The notes beneath the pieces are model-generated. The model was not told the origin of the DNA. It was given only the letters and a program-made list of their open reading frames with translations, and searched no databases. A stretch of DNA of 64,000 bases from Streptomyces sp. NBC_01446 (GTDB taxonomy: Bacteria > Actinomycetota > Actinomycetes > Streptomycetales > Streptomycetaceae), in the NCBI RefSeq assembly GCF_026340095.1, contig NZ_JAPEPO010000001.1, positions 1,178,001 through 1,242,000 on the forward strand, read 5' to 3'. The position numbers and the translations under genes were made by a program. Positions 37,948-45,911 of this stretch are shown piece after piece. How positions within the stretch are numbered: position 1 is the stretch's first letter; each line of letters opens with the position of its first letter.

Positions 37948-39096
37948 TCACCGTTCCAGCCGGGCGACGCGTCCCTTCTCGCCCGACGCCCAGCACGCGC
38001 CGTCGTCGGTGCAGTCCGCCGTGTCGTACGAGCCCGTGTCGACGGTGCGCCAGGTGCGGCCCGCGTCGAGCGTGAGGTCGGTCCCTGTCGGGCCGACCGC
38101 GAGGGCGCTCGTGCGGCTGTGCGGGAGCCAGGTGACGCCCGAGCGGTAGGCGGGGACGGGTGCGGCGGACGGTGTCCAGGTGCGGCCGCCGTCGCGCGTC
38201 GTGGCCGAGGCCCGGAGGGACGCCTGATCCGCGCGGTAGTCACCGCCGACCGCGATGCCGTGCGTGCGGTCGCGAAACGCGAGGCCGAAGACGCCGCGCG
38301 CAGGGTCGCCCGCCGGGACCGGGGCGTCGGTCGCCCGCCAGGTCAGGCCACGATCCGACGAGTGCAGCACGCGCGCGCGTGCGGCCCCGCCCGTGGCCAG
38401 CCACACGTCGCGCGGACCGGAGCTGACCAGGCACTGGCCGCTCGCCGCGAACCCGGCCTCGCCCTCCTGCGCCGCGGGCATGCCGTCGCTGGGCAGGACG
38501 TCCCAGGAGCGTCCTCCGTCGCGCGTGGACAGGATCCGGTACTTGCCGTCGACGGGGTCGCTCATCGCGAGGCCGTGGCGGGCGTCGAAGAACGTCAGGC
38601 AGTCGTAGAACGCCTTCGGGTCGGGGTTGCGGAAGGACTCGGTCCAGGTGGCCCCGCCGTCGTCCGTGCGGAACACCCGCGAGGCGTCGCCCTCACCGAT
38701 AGCGAGGACGACCGCGTGCCGGCTGTCGAAGGCCTCGATGTCGCGGAACTCCAACTCGCCCGCGCCGGGCGGGGACACGTTCCGCCAGTGGGCGCCGCCG
38801 TCGGAGGTGCGGAGCACCGTGCCCTTGGTCCCCGCCACCCACGCCGCGTCGCGGCTCACCGCGGCAAGCCCCCGGAACCGCGCGTCCGTGCCGGATGCCT
38901 TCAGTGCCCAATGCGGCTTCGCCTGTGCGCGCCCTCCACCGGCCTGCGCACCGGCGGCTTGTGCACCGGCGGCTTGTGCACCGGCGGCTTGTGCACCGGC
39001 GGCCTGCGCCGGACCCGCCGGAGCGAACGCGAGGGCGAGTGCCGCCCCGGCCAGCCCCATGGACACCATGCGTCGCGACTTCCCCATGCCCCTCAT
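37948..39096 (-). CDS. secreted BNR/Asp-box repeat protein
   Basis: A 382-residue exported beta-propeller-like protein. A signal peptide (MVSMGLAGAALALAFAPAGPAQA) leads into a tandem AAGAQ peptide repeat. Six Asp-box motifs follow: TSDGGAHWRNV, TDDGGATWTES, TRDGGRSWDVL, SSDRGLTWRAT, TRDGGRTWTPS and TLDAGRTWRTV. These boxes occur in sialidases and in YCF48/photosystem-assembly-like proteins. No catalytic Arg/Tyr set of sialidases is obvious, so a structural or binding role is likely. The start may be MRGMGK (39096) or the next Met three codons on. Confidence 0.82.
   Translation of the reverse strand: MRGMGKSRRMVSMGLAGAALALAFAPAGPAQAAGAQAAGAQAAGAQAAGAQAGGGRAQAKPHWALKASGTDARFRGLAAVSRDAAWVAGTKGTVLRTSDGGAHWRNVSPPGAGELEFRDIEAFDSRHAVVLAIGEGDASRVFRTDDGGATWTESFRNPDPKAFYDCLTFFDARHGLAMSDPVDGKYRILSTRDGGRSWDVLPSDGMPAAQEGEAGFAASGQCLVSSGPRDVWLATGGAARARVLHSSDRGLTWRATDAPVPAGDPARGVFGLAFRDRTHGIAVGGDYRADQASLRASATTRDGGRTWTPSAAPVPAYRSGVTWLPHSRTSALAVGPTGTDLTLDAGRTWRTVDTGSYDTADCTDDGACWASGEKGRVARLER
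38946..39005. repeat. four tandem copies of a 15-bp unit
   Basis: GTGCACCGGCGGCTT is repeated four times in register, with changes only in the first and last copies. The repeats lie in frame within the BNR protein gene and encode repeated AAGAQ just after the signal peptide. Near-identity of the copies suggests slippage and possible length variation between strains. Confidence 0.85.
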
Positions 39097-39249
39097 GGCG
39101 GGCGAAGCTAGCCCACTCCCCCGGCCCCGTCCAGATGGCCTGCCGACCGGAACGACGCCTACCGGTGACCGAGGTCACTCACCTTCCTGGGCGGCCCGGT
39201 GCACGGATTCCCTCGTTCCGCCGTCTCTTCAAGTGGCGGGGAGTCCTAC

Positions 39250-39333
39250 CCGCCGTCCCACCCGTCGTCCGACATGCCGTCCGACTCGCCGTCCGAGCTG
39301 TTGCCCGAACCGCCGTCCGTTCAGCCGTCACAA
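39250..39333. repeat. degenerate 12-bp tandem repeat upstream of ssgD-like gene
   Basis: Seven consecutive 12-mers share the core NNGCCGTCCGAC (for example ATGCCGTCCGAC, TCGCCGTCCGAG, CCGCCGTCCGTT). They run up to the ribosome-binding site of the sporulation gene, in its presumed 5' leader. Confidence 0.6.
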
Positions 39334-39344
39334 GGGAGCAGGCG

Positions 39345-39761
39345 TTGTCCACCGTCATCGAGCAAGCCGTAGAGGCCCGTCTCGTCGCCGCCGCGCCGCG
39401 GATGTCGACCATTCCCGCGACGTTGCGCTACGACATGCAGGACCCCTTCGCCGTGCGCATGTCGTTCCCCGCGCCGGCCACGCTCGAAGGCTTCGACGTG
39501 AGCTGGACGTTCGCCCGCGAGCTGCTCTCGGCCGGAGTGCGGGAGCCGGCCGGTGCGGGCGACGTCCGGCTACGGCCGTACGGCTTCGACCGCACGGTCC
39601 TGGAGTTCCACGCCCACGAAGGCACGGCGATCGTGCACATCCGGACGGGCGAGCTGCGCCGCTTCCTCAGCAGCACGGCGGCGATGGTGCCGGTGGGCGA
39701 CGAGCATCTGCACGTGGACCTGGACGGCGATCTGGCGGAGCTGATGCGGGACGCGTACTGA
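39345..39761 (+). CDS. ssgD: SsgA-like (SALP) sporulation/cell-division regulator, probably SsgD
   Basis: A 138-residue member of the SsgA-like family found only in morphologically complex actinomycetes, where paralogues direct septum placement, peptidoglycan and spore-wall assembly. IPATLRYDMQDPFAVRMSFPAP and VSWTFARELLSAGV are family hallmarks, as is the acidic DVRLRPYG...VLEFHAHEGTA core. The N terminus MSTVIEQAVEARLVAAAP matches what I remember of SsgD; the subgroup call is from memory. The TTG start is fixed by AAGGGAG 6 nt upstream. A 12-bp tandem repeat occupies the leader. Confidence 0.85.
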   Translation: MSTVIEQAVEARLVAAAPRMSTIPATLRYDMQDPFAVRMSFPAPATLEGFDVSWTFARELLSAGVREPAGAGDVRLRPYGFDRTVLEFHAHEGTAIVHIRTGELRRFLSSTAAMVPVGDEHLHVDLDGDLAELMRDAY

Positions 39762-39788
39762 CCAGCCGACGAGCTCGGCCCCCCGGGC

Positions 39789-40634
39789 TCAACTCCCGCT
39801 GCCGAGGAGGGTGTTGAGCTCCCCGTACTCGAGCCCGCCGGCCAGGCTCCCGTACGTTCCCTCGGTGAGCAGTTCCCGGGCCGCCCTGCGGACGAGGGCG
39901 TGCGCGGCCTGCGCGATGCCCCCGCCGACGCTGATCCGGGCCACCCCGAGCGCGGCGAACTCGGGCACGGACGGCGCCCCGGGCCACGCCATCACGTTGA
40001 GCGGCCCGTCGACGCCGGCGACGAGCGCCTCCACGGTCACCGGGTCGACGGCTCCGGGCACGAAGATCCCGTCCGCTCCCGCGGCGAGGTAGCCCGCGGC
40101 CCGCTCCAGCGTCGTCGCGAGTCGCTCCTCCGGCTCCCCCACGCCCATCAGATACGTGTCGATACGGGCGTTCACGAACAGCGCCACACCCTCCGCGTCC
40201 GCCGCCGCCCGGGCCACCGCGATCCGCTCCGCCTGCGCCTGCACGGGCCGCAGCGGGGCGCTCCCGCCGTGCCAGGCGTCCTCGATGTTGACGCCGACCG
40301 CTCCGGCGTCGAGGACGGCGCGCACGGTGGCGGCGACGTCCCGGGCCGCGTCGGCGTAACCGCTCTCGATGTCGGCGGTCACCGGTACGTCCACGGCGGC
40401 GGCGATCCGCGCGACGGCGTCGAGCGCCTCGTCCCTGCCGAGCCGGTCCCCGTCGGCCACGCCGAGGGCCCAGGACAGCCCGGCGCTGGTGGTGGCGACG
40501 GCGGCGGCTCCGGCGTCCGCGACGATGCGGGCGCTCGCGACGTCCCAGGCGTTGGGCAGGACGAGCGGGCGGCCGGCGATGTGCTGCGAACGGAAGGCCA
40601 CTGCCCGGTCATTGAGGTGCGTACGGTTCGTCAT
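39789..40634 (-). CDS. isocitrate lyase / phosphoenolpyruvate mutase family protein
   Basis: A 281-residue TIM-barrel enzyme that makes or breaks C-C or P-C bonds next to a carboxylate. GRPLVLPNAWDVASARIVADAGA and VPVTADIESGYAD contain the Mg-binding acidic residues, and GVNIEDAWHGG the next conserved pair. It has no KKCGH-type isocitrate lyase loop, so it belongs to the small oxaloacetate decarboxylase/PEP-mutase-like group found widely in actinomycetes with unknown substrate. It is a single gene, convergent with ssgD. Confidence 0.87.
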   Translation of the reverse strand: MTNRTHLNDRAVAFRSQHIAGRPLVLPNAWDVASARIVADAGAAAVATTSAGLSWALGVADGDRLGRDEALDAVARIAAAVDVPVTADIESGYADAARDVAATVRAVLDAGAVGVNIEDAWHGGSAPLRPVQAQAERIAVARAAADAEGVALFVNARIDTYLMGVGEPEERLATTLERAAGYLAAGADGIFVPGAVDPVTVEALVAGVDGPLNVMAWPGAPSVPEFAALGVARISVGGGIAQAAHALVRRAARELLTEGTYGSLAGGLEYGELNTLLGSGS

Positions 40635-40714
40635 GCCGTAGACCCAACCATCCGGCCCCCGCGCACGGCTGGCGAAAATCCGACACGTACGTGTCACTCC
40701 CGCTCAGCCTCTCT

Positions 40715-41395
40715 TCAGCCCCCGCCCGCCGAGGCCCGCGCCGCCTCCGACGCCTTGACGGCCGCGGCCAGGGCGGCGCGGATGTCGCCCAGGCTCTGGC
40801 CCAGCTCGGGGGACAGGCCGCCGGCGCGCGCGGCGAGGTCGTCGAGGCGGTCCTTGTGCGTGCGCCGGGCCTTGCCGGGAATCAGCCGGCGCAGCTTGCC
40901 CGTGGCGGCGAGCACCGCGAGGACCGCGTCGTCCTCGTCCACCCGGCCGACCGGCTCGGCGCCCTCCAGCGCGCCCAGCACCTCGGCCCGCAGCACCTCC
41001 ACGTATCCGGCGCGCGCCAGGCCGTACCGGGTCACGGGGAAGAGCCCGAAGACCCGCTTGCGCTCGGCCGACAGATAGCCCTCGGAGGCGAGTTGACGGC
41101 GCACGGTGTCGAGGGTGGCGCCGGAGCGGTAGCCGATCCAGGTACGCCATGAGCGCGGCCTCGACTCCTCTGCGAGTTCCATCAGTTCGTCGAGGACGGG
41201 GTCGCCGGTGCGCGCGTCGAAGACCGGGGTGACGACCCCGTCCACGTCGCTGATGATGCGGCGCCGGGCCAGTTCGACGAGTGCGGCGGCGCGGACGGAG
41301 AGCGCGAGGTCCGGGGCGCCGGAGACCCTGCCCTTCTCCGTGTCGAAGCCCAGCAGGAAGAGACGGGCGGGCAGCGAGAGCGAGCCGTGGGGCAC
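40715..41395 (-). CDS. GPP34 family phosphoprotein (GOLPH3/Vps74-like)
   Basis: A 226-residue helical protein of the GOLPH3/VPS74 (GPP34) family. In eukaryotes this family binds PI4P at the Golgi; in Streptomyces there are several paralogues with no defined role. The opening LSLPARLFLLGFDTEKG, the RAAALVELARRRII helix and the WRTWIGYRSGATLDTVRRQLASEGYL segment are characteristic. GTG at 41395 follows GGAGGAGG. It diverges from the ABC-F gene across a 349-nt gap. Confidence 0.83.
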   Translation of the reverse strand: MPHGSLSLPARLFLLGFDTEKGRVSGAPDLALSVRAAALVELARRRIISDVDGVVTPVFDARTGDPVLDELMELAEESRPRSWRTWIGYRSGATLDTVRRQLASEGYLSAERKRVFGLFPVTRYGLARAGYVEVLRAEVLGALEGAEPVGRVDEDDAVLAVLAATGKLRRLIPGKARRTHKDRLDDLAARAGGLSPELGQSLGDIRAALAAAVKASEAARASAGGG

Positions 41396-41449
41396 GGGGG
41401 CCTCCTCCTGGAGGGTGGTGGCGGGGGCGCCGGGGTTCAAGATAATTCG

Positions 41450-41478
41450 TTGACGGCCCACATCCGCCTTCGTACGGT
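41450..41478 (+). promoter_or_regulatory. sigma-70-type promoter for the ABC-F gene
   Basis: TTGACG and TACGGT are separated by exactly 17 nt. Transcription from about 41485 would give a ~260-nt 5' leader, unusually long for this window. Confidence 0.5.
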
Positions 41479-41744
41479 GTTGAGCGTTCCCGTTGATCCT
41501 GTTGTCGTCGATCGGAGTAGGACGTTGCTCTTCTGAGGTTCTGAGACACCGCGTCACGCGGCCGCACCCCCTGGTGCGCCACGTGTCCAGCGTGTGCGAC
41601 CTCGGATGACCGAGCCGTCCTCCTGCCGGAATCCGGTGCAGGACTTTCCTTCGCGCCCCATGCGCTCTCGTTCCTTCCGGCTGTCGTCGCGCGCGGTGTC
41701 CCGACACGCCGCCCACCGTTCCCTCCGAGCGACCGCGAGGCCGT
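41479..41744 (+). promoter_or_regulatory. long 5' leader of ABC-F gene with hairpin
   Basis: No stable gene is seen between the promoter and the ABC-F start. The leader carries a hairpin at 41555-41585 (core CGCACC-CCCT-GGTGCG, with an outer CACG/CGTG arm), suggesting attenuation. A GGAG-preceded TTG three-codon frame (41525-41536) sits upstream of it. Confidence 0.4.
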
Positions 41745-43379
41745 ATGTCTACCTCCCCCACTTCCGTCACCTGTACCTCCCTCACCTACGCCTGGCCCGA
41801 CGGCACACGGGTCTTCGACGGCCTTCAGGCCGCGTTCGGCCCCGGCAGGACCGGCCTCATCGGCCTTAACGGTGCCGGAAAATCAACGCTGTTGAAGCTC
41901 ATCGCCGGGGAACTCGTCCCGACCGACGGCACGGTGAAGGTGGCGGGTGAGATCGGCTACCTGCCGCAGAACGTCACCCTCGAAACCTCGCTCCGTGTGG
42001 ACGAGGCGCTCGGTATCGCACGCGCCCGGGCCGCGCTGCACGCCATCGAGGCGGGCGACGTACGCGACGAGCACTTCACCGCGGTCGGCGACGACTGGGA
42101 CGTCGAGGAGCGCGCCGTCGCGACCCTGGACGGGCTCGGCCTGGGCCGCATCGGTCTCGACCGCACCGTCGGCGAGCTCTCGGGAGGCGAGTCCGTACTG
42201 ATCCGCCTCGCCGCGCTGCTCCTGCGCCGCCCCGACGTCCTGCTGCTCGACGAGCCGACGAACAACCTCGACCTGGCCGCCCGCGGGCGCCTGTACGCGG
42301 CGGTCGAGGCGTGGCCGGGCATCATGGTCGTGGTCAGCCACGACCGTGAACTCCTCGAACGGGTGGACCAGATCGCCGATCTGCGTCCGGGCGGCCTCGT
42401 CCGCTACGGCGGGAACCTCTCCGCGTACGAGGAGGCGCTCGCGACCGAACAGGAAGCGGCGGAGCGCATGGTGCGGGTCGCCGACGCCGACCTGAAGAAG
42501 CAGAAGCGCGAACTGGCGGACGCCCAGGTCAAGTTGTCCCGGCGCAAGCGCTACGGACAGAAGATGTGGGACACCAAGCGCGAGCCCAAGGCGATCATGG
42601 CCCAGCGCAAACGGCAGGCCCAGGTCTCCGCGGGCAAGCACCGCCAACTGCACGAGGGCCGGCTCGCCGAGGCGAAGGAGCGGCTCGACGAGGCGGTGGA
42701 CGCCGTGCGCGACGACGACGAGATCCGCGTCGATCTGCCGCACACGGCGGTGCCGCCCGGCCGCTGCGTCTTCACGCTGAGTCAGCTGCGGATGGCCTAC
42801 GGGGCGTGCGTGAAGGGCGAGTTCGAGGTGCGCGGACCGGAGCGGATCGCGCTCGTGGGGCGCAACGGTTCGGGCAAGACGACGCTCCTGCGCACGATCG
42901 CCGGGGACCTCGATCCCGTTGCGGGCGAGGCGGTGGCGCATGTCCCGCTGCGCTTCCTGCCACAGCGGCTCGACGTGCTCGACGAGGGCCTGACCGTCGC
43001 CGAGAACGTGGCGCGGTTCGCTCCCGGGGCGACGAACAACCGCGTCAGGGCGCGCCTCGCCCACTTCCTGTTCAAGGGGGCGCGGGCCGATCAGGCGGCG
43101 GCGACTCTCTCGGGCGGCGAGCGGTTCAGGGCGACCCTGGCGGCGCTGATGCTCGCCGAGCCGGCACCCCAGCTGCTGATGCTCGACGAGCCGACGAACA
43201 ACCTCGACCTGGCGAGCGTCCGGCAGCTGACCACGGCCCTGGAGTCCTACGAGGGCGCGCTGCTCGTGGCGAGCCACGACCTGCCGTTCCTGAAGTCCAT
43301 CGGGGTCACGCGGACGCTGCTCATGGAGGGAGGCCGGCTCCGGGACATCACGAAGGGGGAGGTCGGATACGGCGGGTAG
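41745..43379 (+). CDS. ABC-F family ribosomal protection-type ATPase
   Basis: A 544-residue protein with two ABC domains and no membrane segments. Walker A motifs are GLNGAGKST and GRNGSGKTT, signatures LSGGESVLIRLA and LSGGERFRATLA, Walker B LLDEPTNNLD and MLDEPTNNLD. The interdomain linker is long and basic (KKQKRELADAQVKLSRRKRYGQKMW), the part that reaches toward the peptidyl-transferase centre in antibiotic-resistance ABC-Fs. The window lacks a biosynthetic cluster, so the antibiotic is unknown. A long leader with a hairpin fits the drug-inducible attenuation known for this class. Confidence 0.88.
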   Translation: MSTSPTSVTCTSLTYAWPDGTRVFDGLQAAFGPGRTGLIGLNGAGKSTLLKLIAGELVPTDGTVKVAGEIGYLPQNVTLETSLRVDEALGIARARAALHAIEAGDVRDEHFTAVGDDWDVEERAVATLDGLGLGRIGLDRTVGELSGGESVLIRLAALLLRRPDVLLLDEPTNNLDLAARGRLYAAVEAWPGIMVVVSHDRELLERVDQIADLRPGGLVRYGGNLSAYEEALATEQEAAERMVRVADADLKKQKRELADAQVKLSRRKRYGQKMWDTKREPKAIMAQRKRQAQVSAGKHRQLHEGRLAEAKERLDEAVDAVRDDDEIRVDLPHTAVPPGRCVFTLSQLRMAYGACVKGEFEVRGPERIALVGRNGSGKTTLLRTIAGDLDPVAGEAVAHVPLRFLPQRLDVLDEGLTVAENVARFAPGATNNRVRARLAHFLFKGARADQAAATLSGGERFRATLAALMLAEPAPQLLMLDEPTNNLDLASVRQLTTALESYEGALLVASHDLPFLKSIGVTRTLLMEGGRLRDITKGEVGYGG

Positions 43380-43565
43380 CCGCGCCGGGGGGCGGCGGGG
43401 CGGGAACGGGGTGCGGGCAGGGGATTCCGTCGCCGGGGCCGGGATGTGCATGATGTCCGCGCCGGAACGTCGCGCGCCGGCCCCTCCGAAAAGCCCGCCC
43501 AAGTCCGCCCACGAGCCTTCCGAGCCCCCGTGGAAGCGCCGCCCGAGTCCCGAGGAGTGCCGCCC

Positions 43566-44342
43566 GTGCCCAGCCAGAAGGCCTTGATCCGCCGCCCGGG
43601 ACCCCGCCTCGCGGACGGGCTCGTCACGCATGTCGAGCGCACGCCCGTCGATCCGGAGCGGGCCCTCACGCAGTGGGAGGCCTACGTCGCGGCGCTGCGG
43701 GAGCACGGCTGGGAGACGGTGGAGGTCGGGGCCGCCGACGACTGCCCCGACGCGGTCTTCGTCGAGGACGCGGTGGTCATGTACCGCAACGTCGCGCTGA
43801 TCACCCGGCCCGGCGCCGCATCCCGGCGCGGGGAGACGGCGGGCGTCGAGGAGGCCGTGACCCGGCTCGGCTGCTCCGTGAACCGGGTGCGGGAACCGGG
43901 CACCCTCGACGGCGGCGACGTCCTCAAGGCCGGCGACACGATCTATGTGGGCCGGGGCGGACGCACGAACGCGGACGGCGTGCGGCAGCTGCGGGCCGTG
44001 TTCGAGCCGCTCGGGGCGAAGGTCGTCGCCGTACCGGTCAGCAAGGTGCTGCACCTGAAGTCGGCGGTGACGGCCCTGCCCGACGGCACGGTCGTCGGGC
44101 ACGAGCCGATGGTGGACGTGCCGTCCCTCTTCCTGCGCTTCCTGCCCGTCCCGGAGGAGGCCGGCGCGCATGTGGTGCTCATGGGCGGCGGGAAGCTCCT
44201 GATGGCGGCGAGCGCGCCGAGGACTGCGGAGCTCTACTCGGATCTCGGTCTGGAGCCGGTTCTGGTGGACATCGGCGAGTTCGAAAAGCTCGAAGGCTGT
44301 GTGACGTGCCTCTCAGTCAGGCTCCGCGAGCTGCACTCCTGA
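43566..44342 (+). CDS. dimethylarginine dimethylaminohydrolase (DDAH)
   Basis: A 258-residue amidinotransferase-fold enzyme hydrolysing N-omega-methylarginines to citrulline and dimethylamine. Catalytic elements are CPDAVFVEDAVVMY, GTLDGGDVL, the His in KVLHLKSAVTAL and the C-terminal nucleophile Cys in EKLEGCVTCLSVR (two Cys, one being the nucleophile). GAGGAG upstream supports GTG at 43566. The source of methylarginine in the cell is unclear; arginine deiminase-like side roles are possible. The gene lies 186 nt after the ABC-F gene and stands alone. Confidence 0.9.
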   Translation: MPSQKALIRRPGPRLADGLVTHVERTPVDPERALTQWEAYVAALREHGWETVEVGAADDCPDAVFVEDAVVMYRNVALITRPGAASRRGETAGVEEAVTRLGCSVNRVREPGTLDGGDVLKAGDTIYVGRGGRTNADGVRQLRAVFEPLGAKVVAVPVSKVLHLKSAVTALPDGTVVGHEPMVDVPSLFLRFLPVPEEAGAHVVLMGGGKLLMAASAPRTAELYSDLGLEPVLVDIGEFEKLEGCVTCLSVRLRELHS

Positions 44343-44412
44343 GGCGGAATGAAGCATTGGAGGCCACTGAGACCGGAGGGGTCAGTTCCGGGCGGCCCTT
44401 TACAGAGGGTTT

Positions 44413-44445
44413 AACCTACGGCAACGTAACCTACGACACCGTAGG
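44413..44445. promoter_or_regulatory. tandem 15-bp repeats and palindrome upstream of the acyl-ACP desaturase
   Basis: AACCTACGGCAACGT and AACCTACGACACCGT are adjacent direct repeats. The second is part of the palindrome CCTACG-ACAC-CGTAGG (44430-44445). They lie about 61 nt before the desaturase start, where a repressor would act. Confidence 0.55.
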
Positions 44446-44506
44446 TACAACCGCTCGTGCCTGCGATTCGTCTCCTCGCACTACTCCCGTCCCCCCTGGA
44501 GCCCTC

Positions 44507-45484
44507 GTGACCATCACCTCTCCCCACCTCGGCAGCTCGTCCTCCACCTGGACCGACGCCCAGCTGCTGTACGCGCTGGAGGAAGTGGTCGAGAAGGAAC
44601 TGAACCGGCACCTCAAGGTGGCCAAGGACTGGATGCCCCACGAGTACGTGCCGTGGGCCGACGCCCGTAACTTCCCCGGTTTCTTCGAGGACGGCGAGGC
44701 CTGGGCGAAGGACCAGTCCAAGGTCACCGAGATCGGCCGGATCGCGCTCGTCGTGAACCTGCTGACCGAGGACAACCTCCCCAGCTACCACCACGAGATC
44801 GCCTCCCTCTTCGGCCGCGACGGCGCCTGGGGCACCTGGGTGCACCGCTGGACCGCCGAGGAGGGCCGCCACGGCATCGTGATGCGCGACTACCTGCTGG
44901 CCTCCCGCGCCGTCGACCCGGACCAGCTCGAGCAGTTCCGCATGGCGCACATGGCCGAGGGCTTCGAGTCCGACAACCGGCACTCGATGCTGCACTCGGT
45001 CGCGTACGTCGCCTTCCAGGAGCTCGCGACCCGCGTCTCGCACCGCAACACCGGCCACCAGTCGGGCGACCCGGTCTGCGACCGCATGCTGGCGCGCATC
45101 GCCACCGACGAGAACCTGCACATGGTCTTCTACCGGAACCTGCTCGGCGCGGCCTTCGAGCTCGCCCCCGACCTCACGATGCAGGCCGTGCGCGACGTCG
45201 TCGTCAACTTCCGCATGCCCGGACACGGCATGCCCGGCTTCGAGCGCGCCGCCGCCCAGATGGCCATCGGCGAGATCTACAACATGCGCATCCACCACGA
45301 CGACGTGATCCAGCCCGTGCTGCGCTTCCTGAAGGTCCTGGACATCGACGGGCTCGGCCCGGAGGGTCTCAAGGCCCAGGAGGAGCTCGGTCTGTACATG
45401 GGCGGCCTGGACAGCGAGGCCGCCAAGTTCGACGAGAAGCTGGCGGCCCGCAAGGCCCGCATGGTGGCCCGCGCCGCCGGCTGA
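44507..45484 (+). CDS. acyl-[acyl-carrier-protein] desaturase
   Basis: A 325-residue soluble di-iron enzyme introducing a double bond into acyl-ACP. The two carboxylate/His clusters are visible as TAEEGRHGIVMRDYL and ATDENLHMVFYRN (EExxH and DExxH types), with further Glu in LTEDNLPSYHHEIA. It resembles the stearoyl-ACP desaturase/DesA family of mycobacteria and Streptomyces. GTG at 44507 follows GGAG. A palindromic operator upstream suggests regulation by lipid status, and a strong terminator closes the gene. Confidence 0.92.
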   Translation: MTITSPHLGSSSSTWTDAQLLYALEEVVEKELNRHLKVAKDWMPHEYVPWADARNFPGFFEDGEAWAKDQSKVTEIGRIALVVNLLTEDNLPSYHHEIASLFGRDGAWGTWVHRWTAEEGRHGIVMRDYLLASRAVDPDQLEQFRMAHMAEGFESDNRHSMLHSVAYVAFQELATRVSHRNTGHQSGDPVCDRMLARIATDENLHMVFYRNLLGAAFELAPDLTMQAVRDVVVNFRMPGHGMPGFERAAAQMAIGEIYNMRIHHDDVIQPVLRFLKVLDIDGLGPEGLKAQEELGLYMGGLDSEAAKFDEKLAARKARMVARAAG

Positions 45485-45504
45485 CCCGCCCCCCCCTCAC
45501 GCAA

Positions 45505-45535
45505 GCACGCCCCGGGCCACAAGCCCGGGGCGTGC
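45505..45535. terminator. terminator between desaturase and WhiB-like gene
   Basis: A 13-bp perfect stem (GCACGCCCCGGGC with its complement) and 5-nt loop lie between two convergent genes and probably serve both. Confidence 0.8.
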
Positions 45536-45558
45536 CGCGTCACGGACGTGTGGCCCGC

Positions 45559-45807
45559 TCACCCGCGACGCAGATGGAGGCGCTCCTTCTCGGAGAGGCC
45601 GCCCCAGACGCCGAAGCGTTCGTCGTTGTCGAGCGCGTACTCCAGGCAGGCGGAGCGCATCTCGCACCGGCCGCAGATGCTCTTCGCCTCGCGCACGGAG
45701 CTGCCGGGCTCGGGAAAGAAGAAGTCGGCGCCCGTCTGGGCGCACAGCGCCTCGTCCTGCCATGAGGGGACGGGTGCCACGGGGCGCAGCGTGTGGTTCG
45801 AGTACAT
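45559..45807 (-). CDS. WhiB family transcriptional regulator
   Basis: An 82-residue iron-sulfur regulator. The four cluster Cys are in EALCAQTG and SICGRCEMRSACLEYAL (C...CxxC...C), followed by the turn FGVWGGLSEKER and the basic tail LHLRRG that contacts DNA. WhiB-like proteins bind sigma factor region 4 and control development or redox stress. It resembles WhiB in sequence; its place near the laccase and ssgD genes recalls wblJ of S. coelicolor, which I cannot confirm. The ATG at 45807 gives a typical length. Confidence 0.92.
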   Translation of the reverse strand: MYSNHTLRPVAPVPSWQDEALCAQTGADFFFPEPGSSVREAKSICGRCEMRSACLEYALDNDERFGVWGGLSEKERLHLRRG

Positions 45808-45911
45808 GCCGCTGATCGTGCCGCGTGGCGAAAAACAGACGATCAACGACTGATCAACGCGGCGCGCCGGGCGGATCGCGACCTGTGCCCGCCGGATCGG
45901 TCCGACCCGGC

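Noticed and set aside
41477..41536. 19-codon GTG frame in the ABC-F leader
   Set aside because: Its start overlaps the predicted -10 box, so it would not be fully transcribed, and it has no ribosome-binding site.
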